60,176 nucleotides of DNA from RGIG5681 sp034180345 (lineage in GTDB: Bacteria > Bacillota_I > Bacilli_A > Erysipelotrichales > Erysipelotrichaceae): NCBI GenBank assembly GCA_034180345.1, contig JAXFOQ010000030.1, forward strand, positions 1 through 60,176, given 5' to 3'. Shown in pieces: positions 1 through 9,231 of this stretch. The notes below the pieces were generated by a model. The model saw only the letters and a list, made by a program, of their open reading frames with translations, was not told the origin of the DNA and searched no databases. The translations under genes were made by a program, and so were the position numbers. Position 1 is the stretch's first letter; each line of letters begins with the position of its first letter.

Positions 1-147
1 AAATCCACATTCACACATTTCAATTCTACAAAGTTTAATAACAGTTAACCAATCACTGTTTAATAAAAGATTGGTAGAAAAGGAGAATGTATATTCATTA
101 ATCAACATTAATTAGATGAGTTAATTAGAATATACCAGGAAGATTTT

Positions 148-1008
148 ATGATTGAAAATAAAACTCATATTAACTGGTTTCCAGGTCATATGAATAAGGC
201 TCGAAGACTTATTGAAGATAATATTAAAAATGTTGATTTGGTTATTGAAATAAGAGATGCTCGAATACCATTGGCATCGCATAATCCAATGCTTGATAAA
301 TTAATTAATAATAAGCGTCGTTTGGTGATTCTTAATAAGTGTGATTTAGCCGATATTACTACTACTAAACTTTGGATTGAAAAACTTAAAAATACCGATG
401 TTGATGTGGTGGCGATCGATTGTCTAAATGATGATATTCGTAAAATGTTACCGAAGTTTATCAAAGAAAGTTGCGATGAAATTTTAATGCGAGCTAAACG
501 CCGAGGAATTTTAAAAAAGGTTTTAAAAGTTATGGTTGTTGGTATTCCAAATGTGGGAAAGAGTACCCTGATTAATCGCATTGTGAAGAAGAATGTTGCC
601 AAGACTGAAAATCGTCCTGGAGTTACTAAAAGCGTCAATTGGATTAGAATCCACCCTGAGATTGATTTAATGGATACCCCTGGTATTTTGTGGCCATCAT
701 TTGAAACTTCGGAAATAGGCAATAATCTTGCGCTTGTCGGTTCAATTTCAAGTAATGCCTTTGATCATGAAAAATTAAGTCGATATGCGATTGAATATTT
801 AAGGATTAATTATAATAACAAACTTAAAGAAAGATATAATCTTGAAACACTTAGTGAAGATATTAATGAAATAATTATTAGTATTGCTGAAAGTAAAAAA
901 CTATATATTAAAGATGGAGCTATTGATTATCAACGGGTACACGAGTTGATTTTAAATGATTTTAAAAATAATAAATTTAAGGGAGTAACACTTGAATTTC
1001 CAGAATGA
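148..1008 (+). CDS. rbgA: Ribosome biogenesis GTPase RbgA (YlqF)
   Basis: RbgA is a circularly permuted GTPase that drives a late step of 50S subunit assembly in the cytoplasm. The N-terminus INWFPGHMNKA (residues 9-19) is the family signature. The permuted order is visible: NKCD (G4) at about residue 64 comes before the P-loop GIPNVGKST at about 132 and DTPG at about 176. The length of 286 residues is normal. The ATG is preceded by AGGAAG at 137-142. The gene heads a run with rnhB, which overlaps its end by 17 nt, and dprA. In Bacillus the same rbgA-rnhB pairing occurs. Identification is secure. Confidence 0.95.
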   Translation: MIENKTHINWFPGHMNKARRLIEDNIKNVDLVIEIRDARIPLASHNPMLDKLINNKRRLVILNKCDLADITTTKLWIEKLKNTDVDVVAIDCLNDDIRKMLPKFIKESCDEILMRAKRRGILKKVLKVMVVGIPNVGKSTLINRIVKKNVAKTENRPGVTKSVNWIRIHPEIDLMDTPGILWPSFETSEIGNNLALVGSISSNAFDHEKLSRYAIEYLRINYNNKLKERYNLETLSEDINEIIISIAESKKLYIKDGAIDYQRVHELILNDFKNNKFKGVTLEFPE

Positions 1009-1606
1009 TTTAATCTTTTATGAGCGAAGTTTTTGGGCTTGTGGTGAGCTATGTGCGGGTATTGATGAGGCGGGTAGGGGTCCGCTTGTAGGACCAGTTG
1101 TCTGTGCCTTGGTTATTTTTCCAAGTGGTTATAATAATAAGGATATTTATGATTCTAAGGCACTTAGTGCTAAAAAGCGTCGCCAATTATTTTATAAGAT
1201 AATCAATGAGGCACTTTTTTATGATATTGAAGTTATTGACGCTAGAACTATTGATAGGATTAATATTTTAGAAGCTAGTCGTTTAGGGATGGAAAGATTG
1301 GCCTTAAGGGCTAATTGCCACAATATTTTAACCGATGCAATGAAACTTGATATTGATAAAAAAGTCATTGATTTAATCAAGGGCGATCAAAGATCAATAT
1401 CAATCGCTGCTGCCAGCATTATTGCCAAAGAGTATCGTGATCAGATGTTTGAGGCTTTAGGTTTTTTATATCCTGAATATGAATTTGAAAAACACAAGGG
1501 TTATCCTACTAAAAAACATTTAGCATTATTGGAAAAGCTACCAATTATCGAAGATTATCGCTTAACTTTTGGACCAATTAAAAATATTTATAGGAAAATA
1601 TCTTAA
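992..1606 (+). CDS. rnhB: Ribonuclease HII
   Basis: RNase HII removes ribonucleotides and RNA-DNA hybrid segments from DNA. The first catalytic block GIDEAGRGPLVGPVV (residues 23-37) carries the Asp-Glu pair. Further family blocks are YDSKALSAKKR and AASIIAKEYRD, which supply the remaining acidic residues. The length of 204 residues is typical. I chose the TTG at 992 because GGGAG lies at 981-985 with a six-base spacer, and because the N-terminal residues lead directly into the family start. The start lies inside the end of rbgA, so translation is probably coupled. Confidence 0.93.
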   Translation: MNFQNDLIFYERSFWACGELCAGIDEAGRGPLVGPVVCALVIFPSGYNNKDIYDSKALSAKKRRQLFYKIINEALFYDIEVIDARTIDRINILEASRLGMERLALRANCHNILTDAMKLDIDKKVIDLIKGDQRSISIAAASIIAKEYRDQMFEALGFLYPEYEFEKHKGYPTKKHLALLEKLPIIEDYRLTFGPIKNIYRKIS

Positions 1607-1624
1607 ACAAGACTATAAATAGTC

Positions 1625-2350
1625 ATGAATAAAGAAGCCTTAATTTATTATAGTTATATTTATCGTGGTGATTATCATAAAATTGTCAAAGCCATCGCAA
1701 ATGCTGAACCCTATCATAAAATTGATATTAAAAATTGTTTCACTATTTATGATGATGTTTATCCTAAAGAATTTTTAGAACTTAAAAAACCACCCTTTGT
1801 GATTTATTATTATGGGAATTTATCATTGCTTAAAAAAGATAAAGTAAGTATTGTTGGATCGCGTAAAGTTAGTAAGAATGGTTGTTTTACTACTAAGAAA
1901 ATCACCGATTATCTAAAACAAAAGTATGTCATTGTTTCCGGCATGGCAAAGGGTGTGGACAGTATTGCCCATGTTTCAGCTATTGATAGTGGAAGTATTG
2001 CGGTTATTGGCTCTGGTATTGATTATATCTATCCTAAAGAAAATAAGGCTCTATACTATAGCTTGATTAAAAATGGCTTAGTATTGAGTGAATATCCCAA
2101 AGATGTTTTACCTTATGCTTATCATTTCCCTTTTAGAAATCGTTTAATTGTGGCCCTTGGTAAAAAGCTGGTGATAACCCATTCAAGAATGAATAGTGGT
2201 ACTTTTACCAGCGTTAATGAAGCCTTGGAATTAGGTCGTGATATTTATGTGGCTCCATACCATTTTTTAGATGATGATAGTGATGGTTCCAATGTTTTAA
2301 TTGAAGAAGGTGCCAATATTATTACGATAAATAACCTTGGTGAAATTTAA
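1625..2350 (+). CDS. dprA: DNA-processing protein DprA (short form)
   Basis: DprA loads RecA onto incoming single-stranded DNA during transformation. The Rossmann-like core is clear: VSIVGSRKVSKNG at about residues 74-86, VSGMAKGVDSIAH at about 103-115 and IGSGIDYIYP at about 125-134. The 241 residues are fewer than the roughly 300 of Bacillus DprA, with a short N-terminal region and no extra C-terminal domain. No Shine-Dalgarno sequence is visible; the ATG instead follows a 14-nt perfect palindrome at 1611-1624. It lies 18 nt after rnhB, so it may depend on coupling. Apart from a prepilin-peptidase-like gene at 19175-19603, no other competence gene is seen in this window. Confidence 0.9.
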   Translation: MNKEALIYYSYIYRGDYHKIVKAIANAEPYHKIDIKNCFTIYDDVYPKEFLELKKPPFVIYYYGNLSLLKKDKVSIVGSRKVSKNGCFTTKKITDYLKQKYVIVSGMAKGVDSIAHVSAIDSGSIAVIGSGIDYIYPKENKALYYSLIKNGLVLSEYPKDVLPYAYHFPFRNRLIVALGKKLVITHSRMNSGTFTSVNEALELGRDIYVAPYHFLDDDSDGSNVLIEEGANIITINNLGEI

Positions 2351-2354
2351 TTAT

Positions 2355-2384
2355 TTGCGTTTTTTAAAAAAATATGTTTATACT
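2355..2384 (+). promoter_or_regulatory. Promoter of topA
   Basis: A -35-like TTGCGT (2355-2360) and a -10 TATACT (2379-2384) are separated by 18 nt, in the short gap between dprA and topA. This suggests that topA-trmFO-xerC is transcribed independently. Visual match only. Confidence 0.5.
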
Positions 2385-2410
2385 AATCATTGATTATAAG
2401 GAAGTGTGAT

Positions 2411-4414
2411 ATGAAAAAATTAGTTATTGTCGAATCGCCATCAAAGTCTAAGACGATTGAAAAATATTTAGGAGCAGATTATGAAGTTGTTTCCAGCAAG
2501 GGTCATATTCGTGATCTGGCAATCAAGGGCAAAGGTGGTCTAGGTGTTGAAGTAGAAAATGAATTTAAACCTATCTATACAATATCTAAGGATAAAGAAA
2601 AATTAGTTAAAGAATTAAAGGCTAAGGCTGCTAAGTCTTCTGCTGTTTTACTGGCAACCGACCCAGACCGTGAGGGTGAGGCGATATCTTGGCATTTGGC
2701 ACAAGTTTTAGGACTTGACACCGATGAAGATAATCGCATTATTTTTAATGAAATAACCAAAAAGACAATTCTTGCTTCAGTTGAGAAACCACGAAAGATT
2801 GATATGGGGTTGGTTAAATCACAAGAAACACGAAGAATTTTAGATCGCATTATCGGTTTTAAACTTTCTAATCTTTTACAGACGAAGATTAAATCCAAGA
2901 GTGCCGGTCGGGTACAATCGGTAGCTTTACGGATGATTTGTGATCGAGAAAAAGAAATTAAGTCCTTCATTCCTGAAGAATATTGGACAATTAAAGCCTT
3001 ATTTAATAAAGACAAACAAGAATTTGAAACTAATCTGACCAAGATAAATAATAAAAAAGCTGTCATTAAAAATGCTGATGAAGCTCAAAAAATATTAAGG
3101 GAATTGAATACAGAATTTATCGTTTCCAATGTTAAGGCCGAAGAAAAGAAACGCTTTGCGAAATTGCCGTTTATAACTTCATCTTTACAACAAGAGGCTA
3201 GTTCTAAATTTGGCTATCCAGCTAAAAAAACGATGATGATTGCTCAAAAATTATATGAGGGTATTGAGCTTAAAAGTGAAACCATCGGTTTGATTACATA
3301 TATGCGTACCGACAGCACCAGATTATCAACTGACTTTGTAAGTGCTGCTAAAGACCTTATTAAAAATCAATATGGTAAAGAATATATCGGTTATTATAAG
3401 GTAAAAAATGATGGTCAATCTCAAGATGCCCACGAAGCTATTAGACCAACTGATATTAATAATACTCCTGATAAGGTTAAGGACTATCTAACGGCTGAAC
3501 AATATAAGATTTACAGTTTTATTTATAATCGTGCCTTAGCTTCGCTGATGGCACCCTGTATTAATGATTCAATAACTTATACTATCAATAACGGAATTTA
3601 TGATTTTAGTGCCAGTGGTCAAACGCTAAAATTTGACGGTTTTTTAAAGGTTTATAAAGAATATGATAATTCTAAAGACTTTATTTTACCTAATTTAGTA
3701 AAAGATGAATCTTTAACAGCTACTAAAATTATTGATGAACAACATTTTACCGAAGCCCCAAGTAGATATACAGAAGCAAAATTAATTAAAGCTTTGGAAG
3801 AAGAAGGCGTTGGAAGACCTAGTACTTATGCGACTATTGTTGATACAATCATTAAACGCGGTTATGTTGAATATAAGAAAAATAGTGATAGTGGCAAGAC
3901 AAAATATTTTTTTCCGACTGAACAGGGAATATTGACAGATGATCGTCTAAGAGAGTTTTTTATTGATATTATCAATACCAAATATACTGCCAACATGGAA
4001 CATGAATTAGATGAGATTGCTGAAGATAAATTGCATTATGTTAATTCACTGCAAAAGTTTTGGGATGATTTTATGCCGCTTGTTGAAAACGCCTATGATA
4101 AAATGGAAAAGATTCAACCCACAAAAACTGGTGATATTTGTCCTGAATGTGGTGGGGAACTGGTTATCAGAAATGGACGCTATGGAAAATTTATTTCTTG
4201 TGGTAATTTTCCAAAATGTCGTTATACTAAACAATTAGAAGAAAATAAGGTTAAATTTGTTGCTGAACCGATAGGGGAATTGTGCCCTGAGTGTCAAAAT
4301 GAATTATTAAAACGCAAATCACGTTATGGTAAGTTTTTTATTGGTTGTAGCAATTTTCCAAAATGTCATTATCTTCGTAATATCGAAGTAAAAAAGGAGA
4401 AAGATGAAAGTTAA
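2411..4414 (+). CDS. topA: DNA topoisomerase I
   Basis: Type IA topoisomerase that relaxes negative supercoils. The TOPRIM start KKLVIVESPSKSKTIEKYL and the acidic ATDPDREGEAISWH block are present. The active-site tyrosine is in LITYMRTDSTRLS, at about residue 299. Two C-terminal four-cysteine zinc ribbons follow (CPECGG..C..CRY and CPECQN..C..CHY). The product is 667 residues. An in-frame ATG at 2390 exists, but the one at 2411 matches the family N-terminus and sits after the AGGAAG at 2399-2404. trmFO begins inside its last codons, as in the conserved Bacilli topA-trmFO-xerC order. Confidence 0.95.
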   Translation: MKKLVIVESPSKSKTIEKYLGADYEVVSSKGHIRDLAIKGKGGLGVEVENEFKPIYTISKDKEKLVKELKAKAAKSSAVLLATDPDREGEAISWHLAQVLGLDTDEDNRIIFNEITKKTILASVEKPRKIDMGLVKSQETRRILDRIIGFKLSNLLQTKIKSKSAGRVQSVALRMICDREKEIKSFIPEEYWTIKALFNKDKQEFETNLTKINNKKAVIKNADEAQKILRELNTEFIVSNVKAEEKKRFAKLPFITSSLQQEASSKFGYPAKKTMMIAQKLYEGIELKSETIGLITYMRTDSTRLSTDFVSAAKDLIKNQYGKEYIGYYKVKNDGQSQDAHEAIRPTDINNTPDKVKDYLTAEQYKIYSFIYNRALASLMAPCINDSITYTINNGIYDFSASGQTLKFDGFLKVYKEYDNSKDFILPNLVKDESLTATKIIDEQHFTEAPSRYTEAKLIKALEEEGVGRPSTYATIVDTIIKRGYVEYKKNSDSGKTKYFFPTEQGILTDDRLREFFIDIINTKYTANMEHELDEIAEDKLHYVNSLQKFWDDFMPLVENAYDKMEKIQPTKTGDICPECGGELVIRNGRYGKFISCGNFPKCRYTKQLEENKVKFVAEPIGELCPECQNELLKRKSRYGKFFIGCSNFPKCHYLRNIEVKKEKDES

Positions 4415-5693
4415 GGTTATCGGTGCAGGTCTTGCGGGTTGTGAGGCTGCTTATCAATTAGCAAAAAGAGGTATTGATGTTGAACTTTATGAGATGAAAC
4501 CCATTAAAAAAAGCCCAGCTCACAAGAGTGATTTATTCGCAGAATTATTGTGTTCTAATTCATTTAGGAGCGATGATCCACTGAATGCGGTTGGTTTATT
4601 AAAGAAAGAAATGCGCAGTTTAGATTCTTTAATTATGGAAGCCGCAGATCATACAGCAGTTAAGGCGGGTTCATCGCTTGCAGTTGATCGTGAAGCTTTT
4701 TCTAAATATATTACCGATAAGCTTTACGCTATGCCTAATATTAAGGTTATTAATCAAGAGGTTGAAAATTTTGATGTTGATGATTATACCATTGTTGCTG
4801 CTGGTCCGCTTTGTAGTGATAAATTAGGTTCTTATATTGGTGAGTTAACAGGAAAAGATTATTTATATTTTTATGATGCAATTGCGCCTATTGTTACTAA
4901 GGAATCAATAGATTTTAATCACGCTTATTTTAAATCTCGTTATAGTGATGATGAAGATTATATTAACTGTCCTCTTACAAAAGAAGAATTTTTAGCCTTC
5001 TATTTTGAATTGGTCAATGCTAAGACCGTTCCGACTAAAGAATATGAGAAGGAAATCTTTTTTGAAGGCTGTATGCCTTTTGAGGAAATGGCTAAGCGTG
5101 GTTTTAAAACTTTATTATTCGGTCCGATGAAGCCAGTAGGACTTGAAAAAGATGGTTTTAAACCCTATGCTGTTTTACAACTTCGTCAAGACAATGCGAT
5201 TGCTTCTTTATACAATATTGTCGGCTTTCAAACACATTTATTATTCTCTGAACAAAAGCGTATTTTAAAAATGATTCCGGCCCTTAAAAATGTTGAAATT
5301 ATGCGCTATGGTATTATGCATCGTAATACTTATTTAAACAGTCCTAAATTTTTAAATAAGTATTATCAAACAATTAAATATCCAAAAGTCTTTTTTGCGG
5401 GTCAGATAACTGGTGTTGAAGGTTATGTTGAAAGTGCAGCAAGTGGTCTATATGCTGGTTTGAATATGTATCAATTATTAACAAAAAAGACTATCAATCC
5501 TATTCCATCATCAACGATGATTGGAAGTATGAGCGAGTATATTTCAAATGTTGCTTTAGATAAATTGGTTCCAATGAATGCTAATTTTGGTATTTTCAAA
5601 TATAATAAGCCTCTGCCAAAGGATAAGAAGCAGGCTTTCTTAGATATTAGTAATGAAATGATCGCAAAGTATCTTAAGGATAACTATGAATGA
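4404..5693 (+). CDS. trmFO: tRNA (uracil-5-)-methyltransferase TrmFO, folate- and FAD-dependent
   Basis: TrmFO makes ribothymidine at position 54 of tRNA using methylene-tetrahydrofolate and FAD. The N-terminal FAD-binding GAGLAGCEAAYQLAKRG (residues 7-23) is followed by the family block LLCSNSFRSD, which carries a conserved cysteine. ITGVEGYVESAASGLYAGLN near residues 334-353 is the C-terminal dinucleotide-binding block. The 429 residues are typical of the family. A strong AAAAAGGAG precedes the ATG. It overlaps the ends of topA and xerC, so the three genes form one transcription unit. Confidence 0.95.
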   Translation: MKVKVIGAGLAGCEAAYQLAKRGIDVELYEMKPIKKSPAHKSDLFAELLCSNSFRSDDPLNAVGLLKKEMRSLDSLIMEAADHTAVKAGSSLAVDREAFSKYITDKLYAMPNIKVINQEVENFDVDDYTIVAAGPLCSDKLGSYIGELTGKDYLYFYDAIAPIVTKESIDFNHAYFKSRYSDDEDYINCPLTKEEFLAFYFELVNAKTVPTKEYEKEIFFEGCMPFEEMAKRGFKTLLFGPMKPVGLEKDGFKPYAVLQLRQDNAIASLYNIVGFQTHLLFSEQKRILKMIPALKNVEIMRYGIMHRNTYLNSPKFLNKYYQTIKYPKVFFAGQITGVEGYVESAASGLYAGLNMYQLLTKKTINPIPSSTMIGSMSEYISNVALDKLVPMNANFGIFKYNKPLPKDKKQAFLDISNEMIAKYLKDNYE

Positions 5694-6600
5694 AATACTT
5701 GATACTTTTTTGATTTATATCAAACAAAAGCATAGCGGTTCTTCTGACACATACAAATCTTATAAAAATGATTTAAAACGATTTGTAGAATATTTAAATC
5801 ATCGAGGAATTAAAAATTATCAAGCAATTGATAAAGTGTTGATGTTTGAGTATATCGAAGCATTAAGAAGTGGTGAAATTAGTGGTAACAAATTAAATAA
5901 TCGTTCTTTTTCACGCAATATGTCATCCCTGAGATCATTTTTTAAATATTTAATTAATCACGATCTTATCAATAATAATCCCTTAACAAACTTTAAAAGT
6001 GTTAAAATTGCCAAGCGACTACCTGACTTTTTAACTTTTAGTCAAATTGAACAATTGTTAAATATTTATGATTTAGATAATGAAAATGATGTTAGGGCTC
6101 GCTTGATTATTGAAGTTATATATGCCTGTGGTTTGCGGGTATCTGAGGTTGCTAGTTTGGAATTAACTAAAATTGATTTCAATAATAATTACCTAAGAGT
6201 TATCGGCAAGGGTAATAAGGAGCGTTCAATACCATTTTATCCCCGTCTTAATCAATTGCTTAATTTATATTTAGATACTTATTATCATAATCATATCAAT
6301 AATAATAACCATCAATTTTTATTGATTAATAATAGAGGTCATAAATTAACTGTTAGAAGTATTCAAAATATTATCAAAGAGGGTGGGCTTAGAGCTGGTA
6401 TTTTAGTACCACTACACCCTCATATGTTAAGGCATTCTTTCGCAAGTCATCTGCTGGAAAATGGTGCTGATTTGCGTATGGTTCAAGAGTTATTGGGGCA
6501 TCAGAATTTATCGACTACTCAAATATATACTCATTTGAATTTAGAACATCTAAAAGATGTAATTGCATCTGCCCATCCGCATTCAAAAAGCAACCATTAA
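5686..6600 (+). CDS. xerC: Tyrosine recombinase XerC
   Basis: Site-specific recombinase that resolves chromosome dimers at dif, normally with a XerD partner. The N-terminal SAM-like core-binding domain covers about residues 1-95. The catalytic set is complete: Arg in ACGLRVSEVASL, Lys in GKGNKERSIPF, HMLRH, the His of LGHQNLSTTQ, and Tyr in IYTHL. The length of 304 residues is normal. Its position after topA-trmFO is the conserved xerC site; the usual downstream hslVU-codY genes are absent. The ORF ends inside a terminator hairpin. Confidence 0.93.
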   Translation: MNEILDTFLIYIKQKHSGSSDTYKSYKNDLKRFVEYLNHRGIKNYQAIDKVLMFEYIEALRSGEISGNKLNNRSFSRNMSSLRSFFKYLINHDLINNNPLTNFKSVKIAKRLPDFLTFSQIEQLLNIYDLDNENDVRARLIIEVIYACGLRVSEVASLELTKIDFNNNYLRVIGKGNKERSIPFYPRLNQLLNLYLDTYYHNHINNNNHQFLLINNRGHKLTVRSIQNIIKEGGLRAGILVPLHPHMLRHSFASHLLENGADLRMVQELLGHQNLSTTQIYTHLNLEHLKDVIASAHPHSKSNH

Positions 6601-6613
6601 GGTTGCTTTTTTT
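6585..6613. terminator. Bidirectional terminator between xerC and pta
   Basis: GCAACC (6590-6595) pairs with GGTTGC (6601-6606) around the loop ATTAA, flanked by A5 on the left and T7 on the right, so it works on both strands. Both the xerC stop codon and the pta stop codon lie inside it. Confidence 0.85.
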
Positions 6614-7586
6614 AATCTAAACTTTGAATAGCGGTAATTAGGGCCAGTTTATAAACATCATCACTATTACAACCGCGTGATAAGTCGTTTACTGGTTTTG
6701 CCATACCTTGTAATATTGGACCAATGGCTTCATATTTACCTAAACGCTCAGCGATTTTATAGCCGATATTTCCAGCATCTAAATTTGGGAAAATGAAGGT
6801 ATTGGCACAGCCAGCAACTTTTGAATTAGGAGCTTTTTTATGGCCGATACTTTCAACTAATGCAGCATCAAATTGCAGTTCACCATCTAATATTAATTCT
6901 GGGTATTTTTCTTTAGCAATTTTAGTGGCTGTAGCTACTTTTTCTTGTTCAGGACTTTTAGCGCTGCCCATAGATGAAAAACTTAACATTGCAATTCTTG
7001 GTTCGATACCAAATTCCTTGGCGGTGATACTGCTACATTTAGCAATTTCACTTAATTCTTCAGCATTTGGATTGATATTGATTGCACAATCACTAAATAA
7101 TTTACGATCTTCATCATGTAACATGAGGAAGGCACCTGATACAAGTTTATAGCCTGGCTTCATTTTGATAATTTGAAGACCTGGTCTTACAGTATCAGCA
7201 GTTGATCCTACAGCTCCAGATACCAAGCCCTTGGCTTTATCAAGATATACTAGCATCGTTCCAAAGTAGTTAGGGTTGTTAAGGCATAGCTCAAGTGCTT
7301 TTTCTTGTTCGAGCTTTCCTTTGCGTCTTGCGAATAATGCTTCAGCCATTTCGTTGATTTGGCTATATTTTTTAGGGTTGATAATTTCTAAATTATCAAT
7401 ATTTAAGTTATTATCATCAGCAAGCTCAGTAATAATTTCATCATTACCAAGCACGATAGGGTGAATATAACTTTCTTGGTTGAGTTTAACACAGGCGCTT
7501 AAAACTCTAATATCTTCCCCCTCAGGAAATACAATAGGTATTTTTTTACCATTTAATTTTTCTTTTAATTCATCGAATAAATACAC
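6612..7586 (-). CDS. pta: Phosphate acetyltransferase (Pta)
   Basis: Pta interconverts acetyl-CoA and acetyl phosphate, part of acetate overflow and ATP formation. The protein has 324 residues, the short single-domain Pta/EutD form. Family blocks include PIVFPEGEDIRVL (residues 17-29), GAVGSTADTVRPGLQI (about 124-139), MLSFSSMGSAK and the C-terminal GKYEAIGPILQGMAKPVNDLSRG. The start is GTG at 7586, supported by GGGAGGAA just upstream on the minus strand. No acetate kinase gene is adjacent. It converges on xerC. Confidence 0.95.
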   Translation of the reverse strand: MYLFDELKEKLNGKKIPIVFPEGEDIRVLSACVKLNQESYIHPIVLGNDEIITELADDNNLNIDNLEIINPKKYSQINEMAEALFARRKGKLEQEKALELCLNNPNYFGTMLVYLDKAKGLVSGAVGSTADTVRPGLQIIKMKPGYKLVSGAFLMLHDEDRKLFSDCAININPNAEELSEIAKCSSITAKEFGIEPRIAMLSFSSMGSAKSPEQEKVATATKIAKEKYPELILDGELQFDAALVESIGHKKAPNSKVAGCANTFIFPNLDAGNIGYKIAERLGKYEAIGPILQGMAKPVNDLSRGCNSDDVYKLALITAIQSLD

Positions 7587-7663
7587 GATATTCCTCCCTT
7601 ACTCAATAATAATAACATAATCTAGGATATTTGATTTAGATAACACTTTAACTGGGTGATTAA

Positions 7664-7851
7664 TTAAATAAACAGCATAATGCAAGCGCAGAGAATTTTA
7701 TTATGAATAAAATTATGCCGATCACCTCTAAAATTATGTGGTAGTTCTATATATTTGCCTGCTTTATATTCTTCTATATATTTTAATTTCAACTTCCAGT
7801 TATATTTCATTTAAAAACCCCTTTACTGGATTGTCCAGTTTAGGGGGTACA
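7664..7851 (-). mobile_element. Left-end remnant of an IS3-family (IS150-type) element
   Basis: This gap between pta and the TetR gene holds an insertion-sequence relic. On the minus strand, TGTACCCCCTAAACTGGACA (7851-7832) has the form of an IS150-group terminal inverted repeat. It is followed by an ORF of 48 codons (7810-7664) starting MKYNWKLKLKYIEEYKAGKY, like the HTH N-terminus of IS3-family OrfA. The reading frame then ends early, and no OrfB or right end is visible. Identification rests on resemblance recalled by eye. The rest of 7587-7938 holds only promoter-like sequence. Confidence 0.6.
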
Positions 7852-7894
7852 GCTCAAAATTAAGTTAATTATGAGGGGTTTTATTTTGTTTGTA

Positions 7895-7924
7895 TTGTTT
7901 CTTAATTGTGAACATGTGTATACT
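7895..7924 (+). promoter_or_regulatory. Promoter of the TetR-ABC operon
   Basis: TTGTTT (7895-7900) and TATACT (7919-7924) are 18 nt apart, 14 nt upstream of the TetR start. A small palindrome ACATGT lies in the spacer and could be part of an operator. Confidence 0.45.
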
Positions 7925-7938
7925 ATTGATGAGGAAGT

Positions 7939-8526
7939 ATGCCACAAATATTGAAAAAAGAGATTAATGATAAAATTATCGAAGTCGCTAAGAGCGAATT
8001 ATTAAAAAATGGAATTGAATCAGCATCGATGCGTAACATTGCTAAGGGTGTTGGTATCAGCACAGGTAATTTATATCGTTATTATATCGACAAAGATGAT
8101 TTAATTAAGAATATTTTAAATTCGTGTTTTAGCAGATTAGAAAAGCTTGTTTCTGATGTTACTAAAAATAAAGTAATTCTTTTAGATATGGTTACTCTAA
8201 ATGATTTATCTATTGATGATATTACTTTGATGATGGATAAAATAATTGATGGTCTTGTTGAAATATATAATGATTATCATGATGAATTTTTAATTTTACT
8301 TCTTGATAAAAAGATTAGTAATAATTTTGAATTATGGATTGTTAATTTAATTTGTAAGTTAGTTGATAAAGATGAGTCTGATGCTTTTGTGATTAAGGCA
8401 AATATTGCTTCTACAATGATCGTTTCATCATTTAAAAAAGCCTTTGAATTATTTGAAAAACAAAAATTTGACCTTGCCTTGATATTGAAACAACATGTAT
8501 ATAAATTATTGGAATTATTGAGGTGA
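7939..8526 (+). CDS. TetR/AcrR-family transcriptional regulator
   Basis: A 195-residue repressor-type protein. The N-terminal HTH is typical of TetR: IIEVAKSELLKNGIESASMRNIAKGVG.. with recognition-helix residues STGNLYRYYIDKDDLI at about residues 43-58. The C-terminal ligand domain is not assignable. GAGGAAG precedes the ATG. It lies three bases upstream of an ABC ATPase and permease, so it most likely controls that transporter and itself. The ligand is unknown. Confidence 0.88.
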   Translation: MPQILKKEINDKIIEVAKSELLKNGIESASMRNIAKGVGISTGNLYRYYIDKDDLIKNILNSCFSRLEKLVSDVTKNKVILLDMVTLNDLSIDDITLMMDKIIDGLVEIYNDYHDEFLILLLDKKISNNFELWIVNLICKLVDKDESDAFVIKANIASTMIVSSFKKAFELFEKQKFDLALILKQHVYKLLELLR

Positions 8527-8529
8527 TAA

Positions 8530-9231
8530 ATGGCATTTATTGAATTTGATGATGTAATTAAAGAATATAGCTTAGGAGAAATCAAGATTAGAGCCTTAGA
8601 TGGTGCGAGTTTTGAAATTGAAAAAGGGGAATTTGTGGTTATTGCTGGAGCTAGTGGAGCTGGCAAATCAACCATTTTGAATTTACTTGGTGGGATGGAT
8701 AATCTTAGTTCTGGAAAAATTGTTGTCGATGGTAAAAAATTGCACGAATTAAATGATAATCAACTTTGTGATTATCGCCGTTTTGATATTGGCTTTGTAT
8801 TTCAATTTTATAATTTAGTTCAAAATTTAACTGCTAAAGAAAATGTTGAATTGGTAACACAACTTGCAAAAAATCCTATTGATGCTGAAAAAGTTTTGAA
8901 TGATGTTGGTTTAGGTGAGCGTTTGCATAATTTCCCTAGCCAATTATCAGGTGGTGAACAACAACGAGTGGCAATTGCCCGTGCCCTAGCTAAAAATCCT
9001 AAATTATTATTATGTGATGAACCCACCGGAGCTTTAGACTACAAAACTGGTAAAGCTATTTTGAAGCTATTGCAAGATATGTGTAGGCAGAATAAAACCA
9101 CTACGATTGTTATTACTCATAACTTAGCTATATGTGCGATGGGTGATAAGGTTATTAAAGTTAAATCGGGTAAAATTAGTGAAGTTATTATTAATAAAGA
9201 ACCTCTGTCGGTTGAAAGTATTGAATGGTAA
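8530..9231 (+). CDS. ABC transporter ATP-binding protein (MacB/LolD type)
   Basis: Cytoplasmic ATPase of 233 residues that powers the large permease encoded next. Walker A is GASGAGKSTI (about residues 42-51), the signature is LSGGEQQRVAIARAL and Walker B is LLLCDEPTGALD, the MacB/FtsE subclass form. The 3' end overlaps the permease start as TAATG. Such ATPases pair with FtsX-like mechanotransmission permeases for efflux of peptides or lipids, or for envelope stress. The substrate cannot be read from sequence. Confidence 0.92.
   Translation: MAFIEFDDVIKEYSLGEIKIRALDGASFEIEKGEFVVIAGASGAGKSTILNLLGGMDNLSSGKIVVDGKKLHELNDNQLCDYRRFDIGFVFQFYNLVQNLTAKENVELVTQLAKNPIDAEKVLNDVGLGERLHNFPSQLSGGEQQRVAIARALAKNPKLLLCDEPTGALDYKTGKAILKLLQDMCRQNKTTTIVITHNLAICAMGDKVIKVKSGKISEVIINKEPLSVESIEW

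Noticed and set aside
81..101. Leader peptide ORF before rbgA (AAGGAG then ATG)
   Set aside because: The frame has only four codons (MYIH) and the spacing is too short; the flanking 8-bp inverted repeat has a 31-nt loop and looks like chance.
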